A DNA stretch of 32,384 nucleotides from Chlamydiales bacterium (GCA_016213235.1 JACRBE010000047.1:120653-153036); one strand, 5' to 3'. Counted from the stretch's first letter, positions 21,903 through 30,739 are shown. The notes: generated by a model not told the origin, from the letters alone. Program-made: numbers and translations.

Positions 21903-23852
21903 ATGGTTGACATGCGTCTTATACTTGAAGCAGCCATGCGCGCAAAATCCCAGTTTTTGTTATTTGTAATGACATTTGTTACATTGCTTTTTTTTACTAT
22001 AGCAAATCAGGTGGAAATGGTTTCTCTTGGGGTAATTTCCAATACTGGAGCTGATTTTTTTGCTTTGTTTGGAAACCAACAAGATAAAAAACCACTGCAA
22101 GAACAGAAAATCACACTGCATGAAGTAGAAGGCAAGTGGAATCAAATTGCAGGAAGTAATACATCTCCTATTACCAAAACAAAAATTTCAGAATATTTAG
22201 CAAAGAACGACAACAATCTTTTAAATAGACTGTTTCAGGAGTTCCGCTCCAAATTTTATGGCCATGGCGCCAAGTTAGAGGCTGTTGTTGTCCTTCTTCT
22301 TTGCGTTGCAGCTTTTAAGGCGCTTTTTTTGTTTTTAAGTAGATATACTACGCAGCTGCTTGCCATTCGAATCAGTAGGGATCTAAGACAACAGTATTTT
22401 GAACATATACAAACATTGCCGATGAGTTTTTATCAAAAATATAATATAGGCGCCCTCTCTTCCAGAGTAGCGGGTGACAGCGCACAAATTGCAACTTCTA
22501 TTAACTCCTGCATTACTAACTATCTGCATACTCCCTTTACGATTGTGACAACACTCGGTGTCTGTTTTTACGTTTCATGGAAGCTATCGATCGTTATTTT
22601 CTTTGGGCTTCCTTCTATTATTTTACCGGTGCTTCTTATTACAAAAAAAGTAAAACAAATCACAAGACAGTTTTTAAAAAACCAAGAACATTTTACTTCT
22701 GTGTTAATTGACTTTCTGGCAGGTATTCAAACAGTCAAAATTTTCTCTATGGAGAACTTTTCATTAAAAAAATACAAAGAACAAAATGATCAAATTGCCT
22801 TTTTACAAAGTAAAACAGCAAAATATGATCTGCTCGTCCGTCCTATTTTACATACCATCACTACCTTTTGTCTTGCCTTTGTTGTAATCAGCGGTCTTTA
22901 CTTTTTTCATATGAGCGTATCAGAGTTGATAGTCTTTTGCGGTTTTTTATATATGTTTTATGAACCTGTGAAAAAGTTTGCAGACGAAAACACCAATATT
23001 CAAAAAGGTGTGGTTGCAGCAGAAAGACTCTTTGAGGTGCTCCAAATTCAGCCGCAGGTAGATCGCAATGAAAATGCTTTAGATATTACAGAGTTTAATC
23101 AATCGATTGACTTTGATAATGTTTGGTTTAAATATGAAGATAAATGGGTTTTAAGGGGTGTTAGTTTTACTATTGCAAAAGGTGAAACGGTTGCAATTGT
23201 TGGAGCGACCGGATCTGGTAAATCGACTATTTTACAACTCTTCCCAAGGCTGTATGAAGTGCAAAAAGGGGAGATTAGAATCGATGGGAAATCCATACTG
23301 GACTATTCTCAAGCCTCCATTCGCAATATTATCTCCTATGTCTCGCAAAAGCCCTTTTTGTTTTTTGATACGGTAGCTGCAAATATTGCCTATGGCAAGC
23401 CAATTACACAAGATGACATTATCAATGCTGCCAAAAAAGCGCATGCACATGAATTTATTATGGATCTCAACCATCAATATGATACTCATTTGGCGGAAAC
23501 GGGCAAAAACCTCTCAGGGGGACAACAACAACGCCTCAGTATCGCAAGAGCCCTTGCTAAAAAATCCCCTATCCTTATTTTAGATGAAGCGACATCATCA
23601 TTAGATGCCATTAGCGAAGAGAAAATTAAAACAGCGATTAAGGAGTTGCATGGCCAGATCACCCAAATTATTGTAGCGCATCGTTTGTCTACCATTGAAC
23701 ATGCAGATAAAATCATCTTTATCCAAGATGGGGAAAAAATAGCAGAGGGAACAAAAGATGAACTGCTAAAAAATTGTGCTCAGTTTAAACTCATGTGGGA
23801 TCTTAATTTTCGTCGTAATCAGACACCTCAAGAAGATATCTTAGCTCATTGA
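21903..23852 (+). CDS. msbA: MsbA-type ABC exporter (lipid A/lipid flippase)
   Basis: 649 aa half-transporter. The N-terminal domain has six membrane helices (first about 19-37; a large periplasmic loop about 50-120 is longer than usual; others from about 130 to 340) with FEHIQTLPMSFYQKYNIGAL as coupling helix. The ATPase domain has Walker A GATGSGKST, Q-loop YVSQKPFLF, signature LSGGQQQRLSIARAL, Walker B ILILDEATSSLD and switch IVAHRLST. It homodimerises in the inner membrane; next to lipid metabolism genes, lipid A export is the likely role. Start may be ATG 21903 or ATG 21912; neither has a clear Shine-Dalgarno. In Chlamydia an msbA-like gene also follows accA. Confidence 0.92.
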   Translation: MVDMRLILEAAMRAKSQFLLFVMTFVTLLFFTIANQVEMVSLGVISNTGADFFALFGNQQDKKPLQEQKITLHEVEGKWNQIAGSNTSPITKTKISEYLAKNDNNLLNRLFQEFRSKFYGHGAKLEAVVVLLLCVAAFKALFLFLSRYTTQLLAIRISRDLRQQYFEHIQTLPMSFYQKYNIGALSSRVAGDSAQIATSINSCITNYLHTPFTIVTTLGVCFYVSWKLSIVIFFGLPSIILPVLLITKKVKQITRQFLKNQEHFTSVLIDFLAGIQTVKIFSMENFSLKKYKEQNDQIAFLQSKTAKYDLLVRPILHTITTFCLAFVVISGLYFFHMSVSELIVFCGFLYMFYEPVKKFADENTNIQKGVVAAERLFEVLQIQPQVDRNENALDITEFNQSIDFDNVWFKYEDKWVLRGVSFTIAKGETVAIVGATGSGKSTILQLFPRLYEVQKGEIRIDGKSILDYSQASIRNIISYVSQKPFLFFDTVAANIAYGKPITQDDIINAAKKAHAHEFIMDLNHQYDTHLAETGKNLSGGQQQRLSIARALAKKSPILILDEATSSLDAISEEKIKTAIKELHGQITQIIVAHRLSTIEHADKIIFIQDGEKIAEGTKDELLKNCAQFKLMWDLNFRRNQTPQEDILAH

Positions 23853-23903
23853 CTATTCTATCAAAACGCAGGTGATATTCAAATAGAGTTTATTAAAAAG
23901 AAA

Positions 23904-23929
23904 AAAGCCAATCGAACAAGATTGGCTTT
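23904..23929 (-). terminator. Terminator between msbA and a convergent small gene
   Basis: AAAGCCAATC (23904-23913) pairs perfectly with GATTGGCTTT (23920-23929) around a 6-base loop. The minus strand continues with a T-rich tract (TTTTTTCTTTTT), so it ends the small membrane-protein gene; the plus-strand tail is weaker, though it may also stop msbA. Confidence 0.85.
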
Positions 23930-23958
23930 AGATATCATGCATTGTAATTAGAGAATGT

Positions 23959-24285
23959 CTAGTCACACTCGCACTTACAATCAAAGGCTGTTATTAATAG
24001 GAGAAGAGGTAGAACAGTAGCACGTAGAGCTAGCATTCCCGATCCTTCTACAAACTCATCATAATAACGATCTTTTGTTATATCAAAGCATGCCATAGGA
24101 CTGAGTAGTATCATCAAAGCGATTCTTGCTATCGTTTCCACTAGTGCCACGGCAGTTAGAGGTAGAATTGCTGCTAACAGAGTGGAAGTTGAGGTGCAAG
24201 ACGGCCCGTTGTCGTTGATATCTGTGACAAAAGGGTCTACAGTTTTCGCAAAAGACCTGGTTGGAGAAAAAGTTATATGACTCAT
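23959..24285 (-). CDS. Small membrane protein with two hydrophobic segments, Inc-like
   Basis: 108 aa. Polar residues 1-33, then hydrophobic LLAAILPLTAVALVETIARI extending into ALMILLS (about 36-62), a short charged loop (ITKDRYYDEFVEGSG) and a second hydrophobic segment LRATVLPLLLLITAF ending in CKCECD. No signal peptide. Two membrane segments and a cysteine-rich end suggest an inclusion-membrane or inner-membrane protein; the gap between segments is longer than in typical Inc proteins. It is monocistronic with its own terminator, between msbA and the exonuclease gene. Not recognised by sequence. Confidence 0.55.
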   Translation of the reverse strand: MSHITFSPTRSFAKTVDPFVTDINDNGPSCTSTSTLLAAILPLTAVALVETIARIALMILLSPMACFDITKDRYYDEFVEGSGMLALRATVLPLLLLITAFDCKCECD

Positions 24286-24389
24286 GTTTTTACCTTTAAT
24301 TGGTGAATTTGGTCACATTATAATAATAATATGAATAAAAAAAATAGAAAAAAACATATTGATATAGATTTGTAATGTTTAATTTTTAA

Positions 24390-25085
24390 TTAAACGGTAA
24401 GAATCCCAAGTTCTATTAAGCTTAATTTTAATTTTTCATTTTCCGACTTGTCAAACGCTCCCGATTCATTTAACCATTTGATGTAAGTGGGTGGTACTTT
24501 GGAAAGAGGAGATCCCTTATGTTTGCCAAAAGGCATGATTTTGATGGGAGACTCTTTTTGACTAAGCAGATCCATGATAGTAGTTAATGGCAGATTGTCA
24601 ACCATTTTACTAAATATTTGATATAACACCATCACGTCATCTAAGGCTCTATGAGCAGTGTTTTCTGCAATGCAGTAAATCTCTCGTAAATATTGAAGAG
24701 AGTGTTTTGGTAAATCAGGACGATATTTACGGGCCCATTTTAGAGTGTCGATATAGCGAAAAGAGGGAAGTGTAAGATTTTCTCTTTTACACTCATTCGT
24801 TAAAATGACCTTATCAAACGTGTCGTTGTTATGTGCAATTAAAACGGCCATCTCTCCACAAAACTCAAAAAACTTTGGAGCTATTTGATGGAAAAAAGGA
24901 GCGTCTTTTACCATTTCATTGGTAATATTGCTAATAGCAGTCGATTCAGGTGGTATAGACATACCGGGATTAACAAAGCTGACAAATGTATCCCCTGTTA
25001 TTGGATTAAATGCAGCGATTTCAATGATGCGATCTTTGTCTGTTCGAACACCAGTAGTTTCTGTATCATAATAAATAGGTGTCAT
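24390..25085 (-). CDS. DnaQ-like DEDDh 3'-5' exonuclease with C-terminal DUF3820-type domain
   Basis: 231 aa from ATG 25085, which has GGGAAG at correct spacing; an in-frame ATG 39 bases upstream (25124) lacks a site. Catalytic residues are visible: DTETTG (Exo I), IAHNNDTFDKVIL (Exo II) and HRALDDVMVLYQ (Exo III with the DEDDh His). The last ~50 residues, MPFGKHKGSPLSKVPPTYIK followed by W, match the small DUF3820 domain (P-F-G-K-x-K-G...YxxW) often appended to such exonucleases. It could act in proofreading or RNA/DNA end trimming; it is not a polymerase III alpha fusion. A similar dnaQ gene lies near msbA in Chlamydia. It is divergent from the PLD-like gene, 56 bases away. Confidence 0.88.
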   Translation of the reverse strand: MTPIYYDTETTGVRTDKDRIIEIAAFNPITGDTFVSFVNPGMSIPPESTAISNITNEMVKDAPFFHQIAPKFFEFCGEMAVLIAHNNDTFDKVILTNECKRENLTLPSFRYIDTLKWARKYRPDLPKHSLQYLREIYCIAENTAHRALDDVMVLYQIFSKMVDNLPLTTIMDLLSQKESPIKIMPFGKHKGSPLSKVPPTYIKWLNESGAFDKSENEKLKLSLIELGILTV

Positions 25086-25141
25086 AAGCTTCCCACTATT
25101 TTGTAAAAGTGATAATATAGCCATTTGATGATTGGTTTTCT

Positions 25142-25633
25142 ATGAAATATTATCTTTTTCTATGTCTTATTATTTCTAGTATGGCGATTGGAGATGTAAT
25201 AACTTCTCTTTTTGACACTGCTCTAGTTCAAAAAAATCAACTTGCCGAGCTGATTGACAAAGAAAATAAGTCCATTGAGGCGATTATAGAAGATTTAGAT
25301 AATGTGGACATGGTACAAAAGCTCATTGATAAGAAAAAACAATGTGGAGTGCAGATCAGTATCGTTACAAGAAATACAAAGAGAAATAAAACGATTATTG
25401 ATCGATTAAAAGAAAATCAGATCGATGTTATTCTTGTGAAGAGGAAAAAATATGATCCCAATGTGCCATTTGTGATTTTTGCAGGTAATCAAATGGTTTG
25501 GGTTGGAACGAAGATGATATTTAAGCAACAAAACAGCAGTAAGAGTGCGATAGAAAGTCTTGTGATAAATGACAAAGAGGTGGTAGAAGCTTTTACCAAA
25601 CACTTTGCTAAAATTAAAGAAATTTTAAGATGA
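25142..25633 (+). CDS. Secreted, catalytically degenerate PLD-like protein
   Basis: 163 aa. A signal peptide (MKYYLFLCLIISSMAIG) precedes one half-domain of the phospholipase D fold. The pattern is KNKSIEAIIEDL-type strand, VQKLIDKKKQCGVQISIVTR (the A..RGV.V.ill helix-strand), IDRLKENQIDVILV, then FVIFAGNQMVWVGTKMIF and SAIESLVINDKEVVEAFTKH followed by FAKI. In active PLDs the last block starts H-x-K and ends G-S-x-N. Here the His-Lys is replaced (PNVPFVIFAG) and GS is GT, so the HKD site is missing. It is thus probably a non-catalytic periplasmic protein. Its TGA overlaps the following lipoprotein gene (ATGA), and both lead into pdhA. Confidence 0.62.
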   Translation: MKYYLFLCLIISSMAIGDVITSLFDTALVQKNQLAELIDKENKSIEAIIEDLDNVDMVQKLIDKKKQCGVQISIVTRNTKRNKTIIDRLKENQIDVILVKRKKYDPNVPFVIFAGNQMVWVGTKMIFKQQNSSKSAIESLVINDKEVVEAFTKHFAKIKEILR

Positions 25634-25776
25634 AATATGTAGTATTGATGGTAGTGATAATAATAATAAATGGATGTTCTCATGCGGGCACTGAAGAGGC
25701 TTATCGCACAGTCCCCGTCACAAATAATCCCAACATGATCCCTGGAGGAATAGGGCCCAAAATGCACCCCTTTTAA
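25630..25776 (+). CDS. 48-aa putative lipoprotein
   Basis: ATG 25630 overlaps the preceding stop as ATGA. The product starts MKYVVLMVVIIIINGCSHAG: a basic residue, a hydrophobic run and Cys16 in an ING-C lipobox-like site, then a short polar Pro/Gly-rich tail ending IGPKMHPF. Size and pattern fit a tiny lipoprotein (entericidin-like scale). Translational coupling to the secreted PLD-like gene argues it is real and works in the same compartment. The lipobox is imperfect (Asn at -2). Confidence 0.6.
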   Translation: MKYVVLMVVIIIINGCSHAGTEEAYRTVPVTNNPNMIPGGIGPKMHPF

Positions 25777-25834
25777 GTGTTTGCTTAAAAGTGTTAGTTT
25801 ATATATAGCAAAAAGAAAAAGGAACTAGTCATAG

Positions 25835-26848
25835 ATGAAGCAACCTATTAATTACCATTTCTTTCACGCCGATGAAAAGAGAGTCATCAAAGAGCTTGGT
25901 AAGGATCGCCTTTTAGAGGCACTAAGAAACATGCTTCTCATTCGTAACTTTGATATAAGAGGAGAGTCAGCATATAAACAAGGGAAAGTGGGTGGTTTTT
26001 ATCATGCTTATATTGGGCAAGAAGCTATTCAAACGGGATGTGTATCAGCTCTTGGAACCAAGCCATGGTATACTACAACCTATCGCTGTCATGCCTTAGC
26101 ACTGCTTACAGGCGTTACTCCCAATGAAGCAATGGCAGAATTATATGGCAAAGCAACAGGAAATGCAAAAGGACGTGGTGGTTCCATGCATTTTTTTTCT
26201 GATCGGATGTTAGGAGGCTATGGTATTGTGGGTGGACATATTCCTTTAGCTACTGGAGCTGCATTTTCATTGAAGTATCAAAATCAAGAAGGAATCAGTA
26301 TTTGTTTTTTTGGAGATGGAGCATCTGTTCAAGGATCGTTGCATGAGTCTCTTAATCTAGCATCGCTTTGGGATTTACCAGCTCTTTATGTTGTAGAAAA
26401 CAATCAGTGGGGAATGGGTACCGATGTAGAGCGGGCTGTCTGTGTGCAACCCATTGCAGAGCATTTTGCAAAAGCATATGATATGGAGAGTTACACAGTA
26501 GATGGAATGAATTTTTTTGACTGCTACCAACTGTTTAAAGAACTAAATGAAAAAATACAAAAAACAAATAGACCCATCCTTATAGAAGCAGTATCGGAGA
26601 GATTTAGAGGACATTCTATTTCTGACCCGGCTCTTTATAGAGCTAAAGAGCATTTGGAAGAGGTTATGAAAAAAGATCCTATTTTGTTTTTAAAAACAGT
26701 GTTAATAAAAGAAAAGATGATCACAGAAGAAGCTTTTGAAAAAATGAACGAGCAGCAAAAAGATATGGTAATTGCATCAATGAAGTTTGCGGAAGAGAGT
26801 CCGCTACCCGAGCTTGCAACTCTAGAAGAGGATGTTTTTGCACCATGA
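25835..26848 (+). CDS. pdhA: Pyruvate dehydrogenase E1 component, alpha subunit
   Basis: 337 aa. Motifs of the E1 alpha family: RGGSMHFF near residue 115, the thiamine-diphosphate fold GDGASVQGSLHESLNLASLW with the GDG...N signature, VVENNQWGMGT, and the phosphorylation-loop-like ERFRGHSISDPALYR. With E1 beta it decarboxylates pyruvate onto TPP and acetylates the E2 lipoyl group. Its stop overlaps pdhB by 4 bases (ATGA), ensuring equal subunit synthesis. Start ATG 25835 is preceded by AAAGGAAC. Order alpha-beta-E2 is as in Chlamydia. Confidence 0.96.
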   Translation: MKQPINYHFFHADEKRVIKELGKDRLLEALRNMLLIRNFDIRGESAYKQGKVGGFYHAYIGQEAIQTGCVSALGTKPWYTTTYRCHALALLTGVTPNEAMAELYGKATGNAKGRGGSMHFFSDRMLGGYGIVGGHIPLATGAAFSLKYQNQEGISICFFGDGASVQGSLHESLNLASLWDLPALYVVENNQWGMGTDVERAVCVQPIAEHFAKAYDMESYTVDGMNFFDCYQLFKELNEKIQKTNRPILIEAVSERFRGHSISDPALYRAKEHLEEVMKKDPILFLKTVLIKEKMITEEAFEKMNEQQKDMVIASMKFAEESPLPELATLEEDVFAP

Positions 26849-27819
26849 GAAGTATAGAAATTAGAGAAGCCTTGAGAGAAGCAATAGATGAAGAGATGCA
26901 ACGAGATGATCGTGTTTTTGTTATAGGAGAAGAAGTTGCGCAATACAACGGGGCTTATAAAGTAACAAAGGGTATGTGGGAAAAGTGGGGAGATAAACGT
27001 ATCATTGATACACCTATTTCGGAAAATGGATTTGTAGGGCTTGCAATTGGCGCTGCAATGACGGGATTGCGCCCTATTGTCGAATTTATGAGCTTTAATT
27101 TCTCTTTCGTTGCTGCAGATCAACTGATTTCTAACGCAATAAAAATACATTACATGTCCGGTAATAGGTTTTCTGTTCCGATTGTATTTAGAGGTCCTAA
27201 TGGTGCAGCAGCTCAAGTCTCTTGTCAGCACTCCCATTGTGTAGAGGCCATCTATGGTAATTTGCCTGGATTTATTATTATAGCGCCCAGCAATGCTTAT
27301 GATGCAAAAGGACTGTTGAAATCTTCGATCAGAAATAACAACCCCGTCCTTTTCCTGGAAAATGAGTTAGAGTATGGGAAAAAGGGGGAAGTGCCTGAAA
27401 CAGAATATTTAGTCCCTATTGGAAAAGCTGCTGTGATCAAAGAGGGGAGTGATCTTACTCTTTGTTCTTATTCTCGCATGGTTGGAGTTTGTTTGGAAGC
27501 TGCCAAAGAGATGGCAAAAAAGGGGATAAAAATAGAGGTGATTGATCTCAGAACAGTAAAACCTCTCGATATTGCAACAGTGGCTACATCGATTAGAAAA
27601 ACAAAGAGATGTGTCTTAGTAGAAGAGGGACATATTTTTGCCGGTATTAGTGCAGAGCTTGGCATGCAAATTGTAGAACATTGTTTTGACTATCTAGATG
27701 CGCCAATTAGGAGAGTTTGTCAAAAAGAGACACCTATGCCATACTCCAAATTGTTAGAAGCGGAAACATTGCCCAATGTTCCTCGAATTTTAAGGGCAAT
27801 AGAAGAAACATTAAGATAA
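26845..27819 (+). CDS. pdhB: Pyruvate dehydrogenase E1 component, beta subunit
   Basis: 324 aa. Typical transketolase-like segments: EIREALREAIDEEMQRDDRV, FVIGEEVAQYNGAYKVTKG, DTPISENGFVGLAIGAAMTG (with the TPP-activating Glu), RPIVEFMSFNF and the C-terminal swivel domain VIDLRTVKPLDIATV...VEEGH. Forms an alpha2beta2 tetramer with PdhA. It starts inside pdhA's stop and ends 15 bases before pdhC, with GAGG before the next start. Complete and of normal length. Confidence 0.96.
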   Translation: MRSIEIREALREAIDEEMQRDDRVFVIGEEVAQYNGAYKVTKGMWEKWGDKRIIDTPISENGFVGLAIGAAMTGLRPIVEFMSFNFSFVAADQLISNAIKIHYMSGNRFSVPIVFRGPNGAAAQVSCQHSHCVEAIYGNLPGFIIIAPSNAYDAKGLLKSSIRNNNPVLFLENELEYGKKGEVPETEYLVPIGKAAVIKEGSDLTLCSYSRMVGVCLEAAKEMAKKGIKIEVIDLRTVKPLDIATVATSIRKTKRCVLVEEGHIFAGISAELGMQIVEHCFDYLDAPIRRVCQKETPMPYSKLLEAETLPNVPRILRAIEETLR

Positions 27820-27834
27820 CGATAGAGGATTGTA

Positions 27835-29124
27835 ATGCCATTTACACTTACGATGCCAAAATTATCACCTACCATGGAAGAGGGGACTATTGTCAAGTGG
27901 CATAAAAAAGAGGGGGATTTAGTCCAAGACGGAGATCTCTTATTTGAGGTAGCAACGGATAAGGCTACGGTGGAGCATCAAGCAATTGATAAAGGCTACC
28001 TGAGAAAGATTTTAATTAAAGAGGGTGGTAGTGCAATCATTAATCAGGCTGTAGCTATCTTTACAGTAAGTAAAGATGAGAGCATTGAAGGATATAAAGT
28101 AGAAGAGATTGTAGTAGATAAACAAGCAGAGGTAAATAAAGTTATGCCAAAACAAGAAACTACCGTAGAAATAAAAAAAACAACTACAGGCACATCGTTT
28201 TCTCAGCCAGCTTTTACACCACCACCTCCTCTGCAAGACTATAGCTTTGAATGGCCTTCGGAATCGGAAGAAATTATAGCATCACCTCTTGCAAAAAAAA
28301 TCGCCAAAGAGAAAAACCTCGATTTATCAACGATAAAAGGAAGTGGCCCCAATGGCAGAATTGTAGAAAAAGATTTGGAGCTTGCATCGACAAGGGGCAT
28401 TGTTACACCAAGTAGCTATGAAGCGCCAACGAAAATGCCTGGCTCTTACCATGAAATAGCCCTTACCCCTATGAGAAAAACAATAGGAGAAAGACTTCAA
28501 GCATCCAAAACATTTATCCCTCATTTTTATGTGCAACAAGAAGTCGATGCAGAAAAACTGGTGCAGCTAAGAAATGAATTAAAAGAGGCATCTATTTCTC
28601 TTACATTTAATGATTTTGTTGTAAGAGCAGTCGCGCTTGCACTAAGAAAACATCCCGGTGTGAACTGTGGATTTAATACAGTCAATAATACGATTACTCA
28701 ATATGAAACAATAGATATTTCTATTGCAGTAAGCATCGAGCAGGGACTTATTACCCCTATTGTGCGACATGCCGATTATAAAAGCATTTCACAGATATCT
28801 AAAGAAGTAAAACAACTGGCAAGCACTGCAAAAGCAGGCAAGTTGAAAGGAGAGCAATATATTGGTGGTTCTTTTACAATTTCTAATCTTGGTATGTATG
28901 GTGTTAGGGATTTTCAGGCTGTGATCAATCCACCACAGGGGGCGATTTTGGCAGTAGGTGGAATCTTGGATAAACCTGTAGTGAAAAATGGGATGGTGGT
29001 TCCGGGGAAACTGATGCAACTCTCTTTATCAGTAGATCATCGAGTCATTGATGGAGCGCTGGCAGCAGAATTTATTAATCAGGTTAAGTTTTTATTGGAG
29101 AGGCCATCGCTGCTATTAATCTAA
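27835..29124 (+). CDS. pdhC: Dihydrolipoamide acetyltransferase (PDH E2)
   Basis: 429 aa with the three expected domains. There is one lipoyl domain (1-75) with the modified Lys in EVATDKATVEHQ. A peripheral-subunit-binding domain (about 143-185) reads ASPLAKKIAKEKNLDLSTIK then GSGPNGRIVEKDL. The catalytic core (about 205-429) ends with the active site SVDHRVIDGALAAEFINQ containing the catalytic His and Asp. An Ala/Pro-poor linker joins them. It accepts acetyl from lipoate to CoA, giving acetyl-CoA. E3 (lpd) is not next in line and must be elsewhere. Its 3' end overlaps the convergent next gene by 4 bases. Confidence 0.96.
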   Translation: MPFTLTMPKLSPTMEEGTIVKWHKKEGDLVQDGDLLFEVATDKATVEHQAIDKGYLRKILIKEGGSAIINQAVAIFTVSKDESIEGYKVEEIVVDKQAEVNKVMPKQETTVEIKKTTTGTSFSQPAFTPPPPLQDYSFEWPSESEEIIASPLAKKIAKEKNLDLSTIKGSGPNGRIVEKDLELASTRGIVTPSSYEAPTKMPGSYHEIALTPMRKTIGERLQASKTFIPHFYVQQEVDAEKLVQLRNELKEASISLTFNDFVVRAVALALRKHPGVNCGFNTVNNTITQYETIDISIAVSIEQGLITPIVRHADYKSISQISKEVKQLASTAKAGKLKGEQYIGGSFTISNLGMYGVRDFQAVINPPQGAILAVGGILDKPVVKNGMVVPGKLMQLSLSVDHRVIDGALAAEFINQVKFLLERPSLLLI

Positions 29125-30047
29125 TTCGACAGTTTTCTCAAACTAGCTGCAAGATGTTTGCAAAATATTGCCAGATCTTCTTCTCTAAAATCTTTTAATA
29201 AGCTTTTTTTTGCTAGTTTTTTTATGATTTGTACTGCTTTTTCTGTACTCCTGTCAACAGCAATCCGATCATCATAATGACATAAAGTTTCAAGTGCGAT
29301 ATCGTCTATACAACGATAAAAATAATATTGCATTTTTTTGCCATCTCTTAATCCTGGGGTTGTTTCTGTTATGATAGTAGACGGATCCGTAATGGTTAGT
29401 AGATTTCGAACAAATATTTCATGATTTTCTTTATATTGGTGGTGGCGAAAAGTACTCAAATAACAAAGAGCGGTACGTTGGCCCGTTTCACTCAATTGGG
29501 TAGAAAGAGCGCCCATTGTTTTTGTGTCTACTAATGAGGTTTGATATATTTGAATACCTTGAGATGTCTGACAAATTGCTTTTATTCGATTAAATTGTTC
29601 AAGTGTTGATAAAAAAGACAGATTGTTTCTGATGTCACTATCTAAATGTAATATGGCTTTTTCTGCTTTATCTAAAGAGGCGTTCGATGGGAAATATATG
29701 ATAGCAAGCGATCTCAATAAACGATTTATCCGTCTAGAAGCGGTTACATGGTCATCGCTTGTTTTAATAATCGAAATAGTTCGTCTTAATAAATCGCAGA
29801 GATGAGGATATGGATTAATAACAATTATTTTGTCTATTTTTTGGGCTGTAATAACAGAGACCTGATTTAAGAGCTCAAAAGCAGAAGTCCCTATTGCTGT
29901 TTGTCCTACAATATCTGATTTTTTAAGATTTTTTAAAAATTCAATCGTTTGTTTTTTCTTTGATGCTAAAGAAGAAATACATGCATTATGGCCTGATATA
30001 GAAGTGTTTGTGAATAAAGTAGATGTTTTTTCTGCTATAGTTGTCAT
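29121..30047 (-). CDS. Helical protein of unknown function
   Basis: 308 aa from ATG 30047, which has AAGAGG six bases upstream; the frame extends 17 codons further to ATG 30098 but without a comparable site. Soluble, no signal peptide, predicted mostly helical with a polar Thr/Ser-rich N-terminus (TTIAEKTSTLFTNTSISGHN) that could be a type III secretion leader. Notable segments: RRINRLLRSLAIIYFPSNAS, QLSETGQRTALCYLSTFRHH, and a C-terminal FREEDLAIFCKHLAASLRKL. I recognise no family. Monocistronic, convergent with pdhC, and divergent from the secreted-protein gene at 30229. An effector role is speculative. Confidence 0.65.
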   Translation of the reverse strand: MTTIAEKTSTLFTNTSISGHNACISSLASKKKQTIEFLKNLKKSDIVGQTAIGTSAFELLNQVSVITAQKIDKIIVINPYPHLCDLLRRTISIIKTSDDHVTASRRINRLLRSLAIIYFPSNASLDKAEKAILHLDSDIRNNLSFLSTLEQFNRIKAICQTSQGIQIYQTSLVDTKTMGALSTQLSETGQRTALCYLSTFRHHQYKENHEIFVRNLLTITDPSTIITETTPGLRDGKKMQYYFYRCIDDIALETLCHYDDRIAVDRSTEKAVQIIKKLAKKSLLKDFREEDLAIFCKHLAASLRKLSN

Positions 30048-30228
30048 TAAAACCTCTTTTTTCCGGGGTAGTTTAAACGTTCCCTTGGGTGAATTCAATA
30101 TTAAAAAAACAGTTACAATCTAATTTGATTTTTAATTGATTTGTTTTGATTTTATTACAATAATTGCTATGATGTAGTTGCAATCTTGTTTTTTTATTAA
30201 AAAAACACTAAAAACAAAGGTGAATAAG

Positions 30229-30576
30229 ATGAAAAATATCGCATTTTTTGCAGGCAGTTTAATGTTAGCATCTCAAATGGCATTTGGGGTTTTACCGCCG
30301 GATGCTCAAAGGGCAAAAGAAATTGCATCTATTGAAGAGCATGAAGAATGTTTAAAATTGCACGAATTGGATCCGGGTGAATTATCTATTAATCCAAGCG
30401 AAGATGGATACACGGTAGAGACTCCAAACTTCACCATGAAGGTACATGTGATTTACACACCGGATGGAAAGATTGGACCGGCGAAATATCAATTAGAATT
30501 TGATGTTCCACAAATCAAAGAAATTCCTGTAGTAGAGCACGAAACTTCTCAAGAAGTTATAATCGCTCAAGAGTAA
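30229..30576 (+). CDS. Small secreted protein of unknown function
   Basis: 115 aa from ATG 30229, preceded by AAAGGTG; an in-frame TTG at 30178 is not plausible. The signal peptide is KNIAFFAGSLMLASQMAFG (cleavage near residue 20). The mature part is acidic: a helical segment QRAKEIASIEEHEECLKLHE, then beta strands (DGYTVETPNFTMKVHVIYT, KYQLEFDVPQIKEIP). It looks like a small periplasmic beta domain. It has its own terminator and an AT-rich upstream region, so it is monocistronic. Not recognised. Confidence 0.7.
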   Translation: MKNIAFFAGSLMLASQMAFGVLPPDAQRAKEIASIEEHEECLKLHELDPGELSINPSEDGYTVETPNFTMKVHVIYTPDGKIGPAKYQLEFDVPQIKEIPVVEHETSQEVIIAQE

Positions 30577-30580
30577 AACC

Positions 30581-30610
30581 AAAAGCCCTACGTTTCTATA
30601 GGGCTTTTTT
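30581..30610 (+). terminator. Rho-independent terminator of the small secreted-protein gene
   Basis: AAAAGCCCTA (30581-30590) pairs perfectly with TAGGGCTTTT (30599-30608) around an 8-base loop and runs into TTTTTT (30605-30610). Four bases past the TAA at 30574-30576. The A run on the left would let it act on the minus strand too, against corA read-through. Confidence 0.92.
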
Positions 30611-30634
30611 CTTATATCAATTTTATATTTAGCT

Positions 30635-30739
30635 AAAACACTGGAAAGTCCATTTAAATTGAGTTTTCACTCTACAGTAGAGCGGTTGGAAGAAGAAATC
30701 TATGTCTCTAAGAAAGTGGAAAATGATGTGTTTTTATAA
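30635..30739 (+). pseudogene. Start-less open frame, probable gene tail remnant
   Basis: A plus-strand frame with no ATG or GTG start but protein-like composition reads SPFKLSFHSTVERLEEEIY, then VSKKVENDVFL and a TAA at 30737, overlapping the corA stop by a few bases. It follows directly after a terminator, so is unlikely to be expressed. It may be the tail of a deleted gene. No family recognised, weak call. Confidence 0.3.

Noticed and set aside
26635..27237. 200-aa minus-strand frame across the pdhA/pdhB junction
   Set aside because: Fully antisense to two well-defined PDH subunits; Cys/Ser/Phe-rich composition typical of a shadow frame.
27835..29124. Possible 2-oxoglutarate or acetoin dehydrogenase complex instead of PDH
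   Set aside because: E1 is split into alpha and beta, which excludes the OGDH E1 type, and the chlamydial alpha-beta-E2 order supports PDH; acetoin cannot be fully excluded from sequence alone but is less likely.
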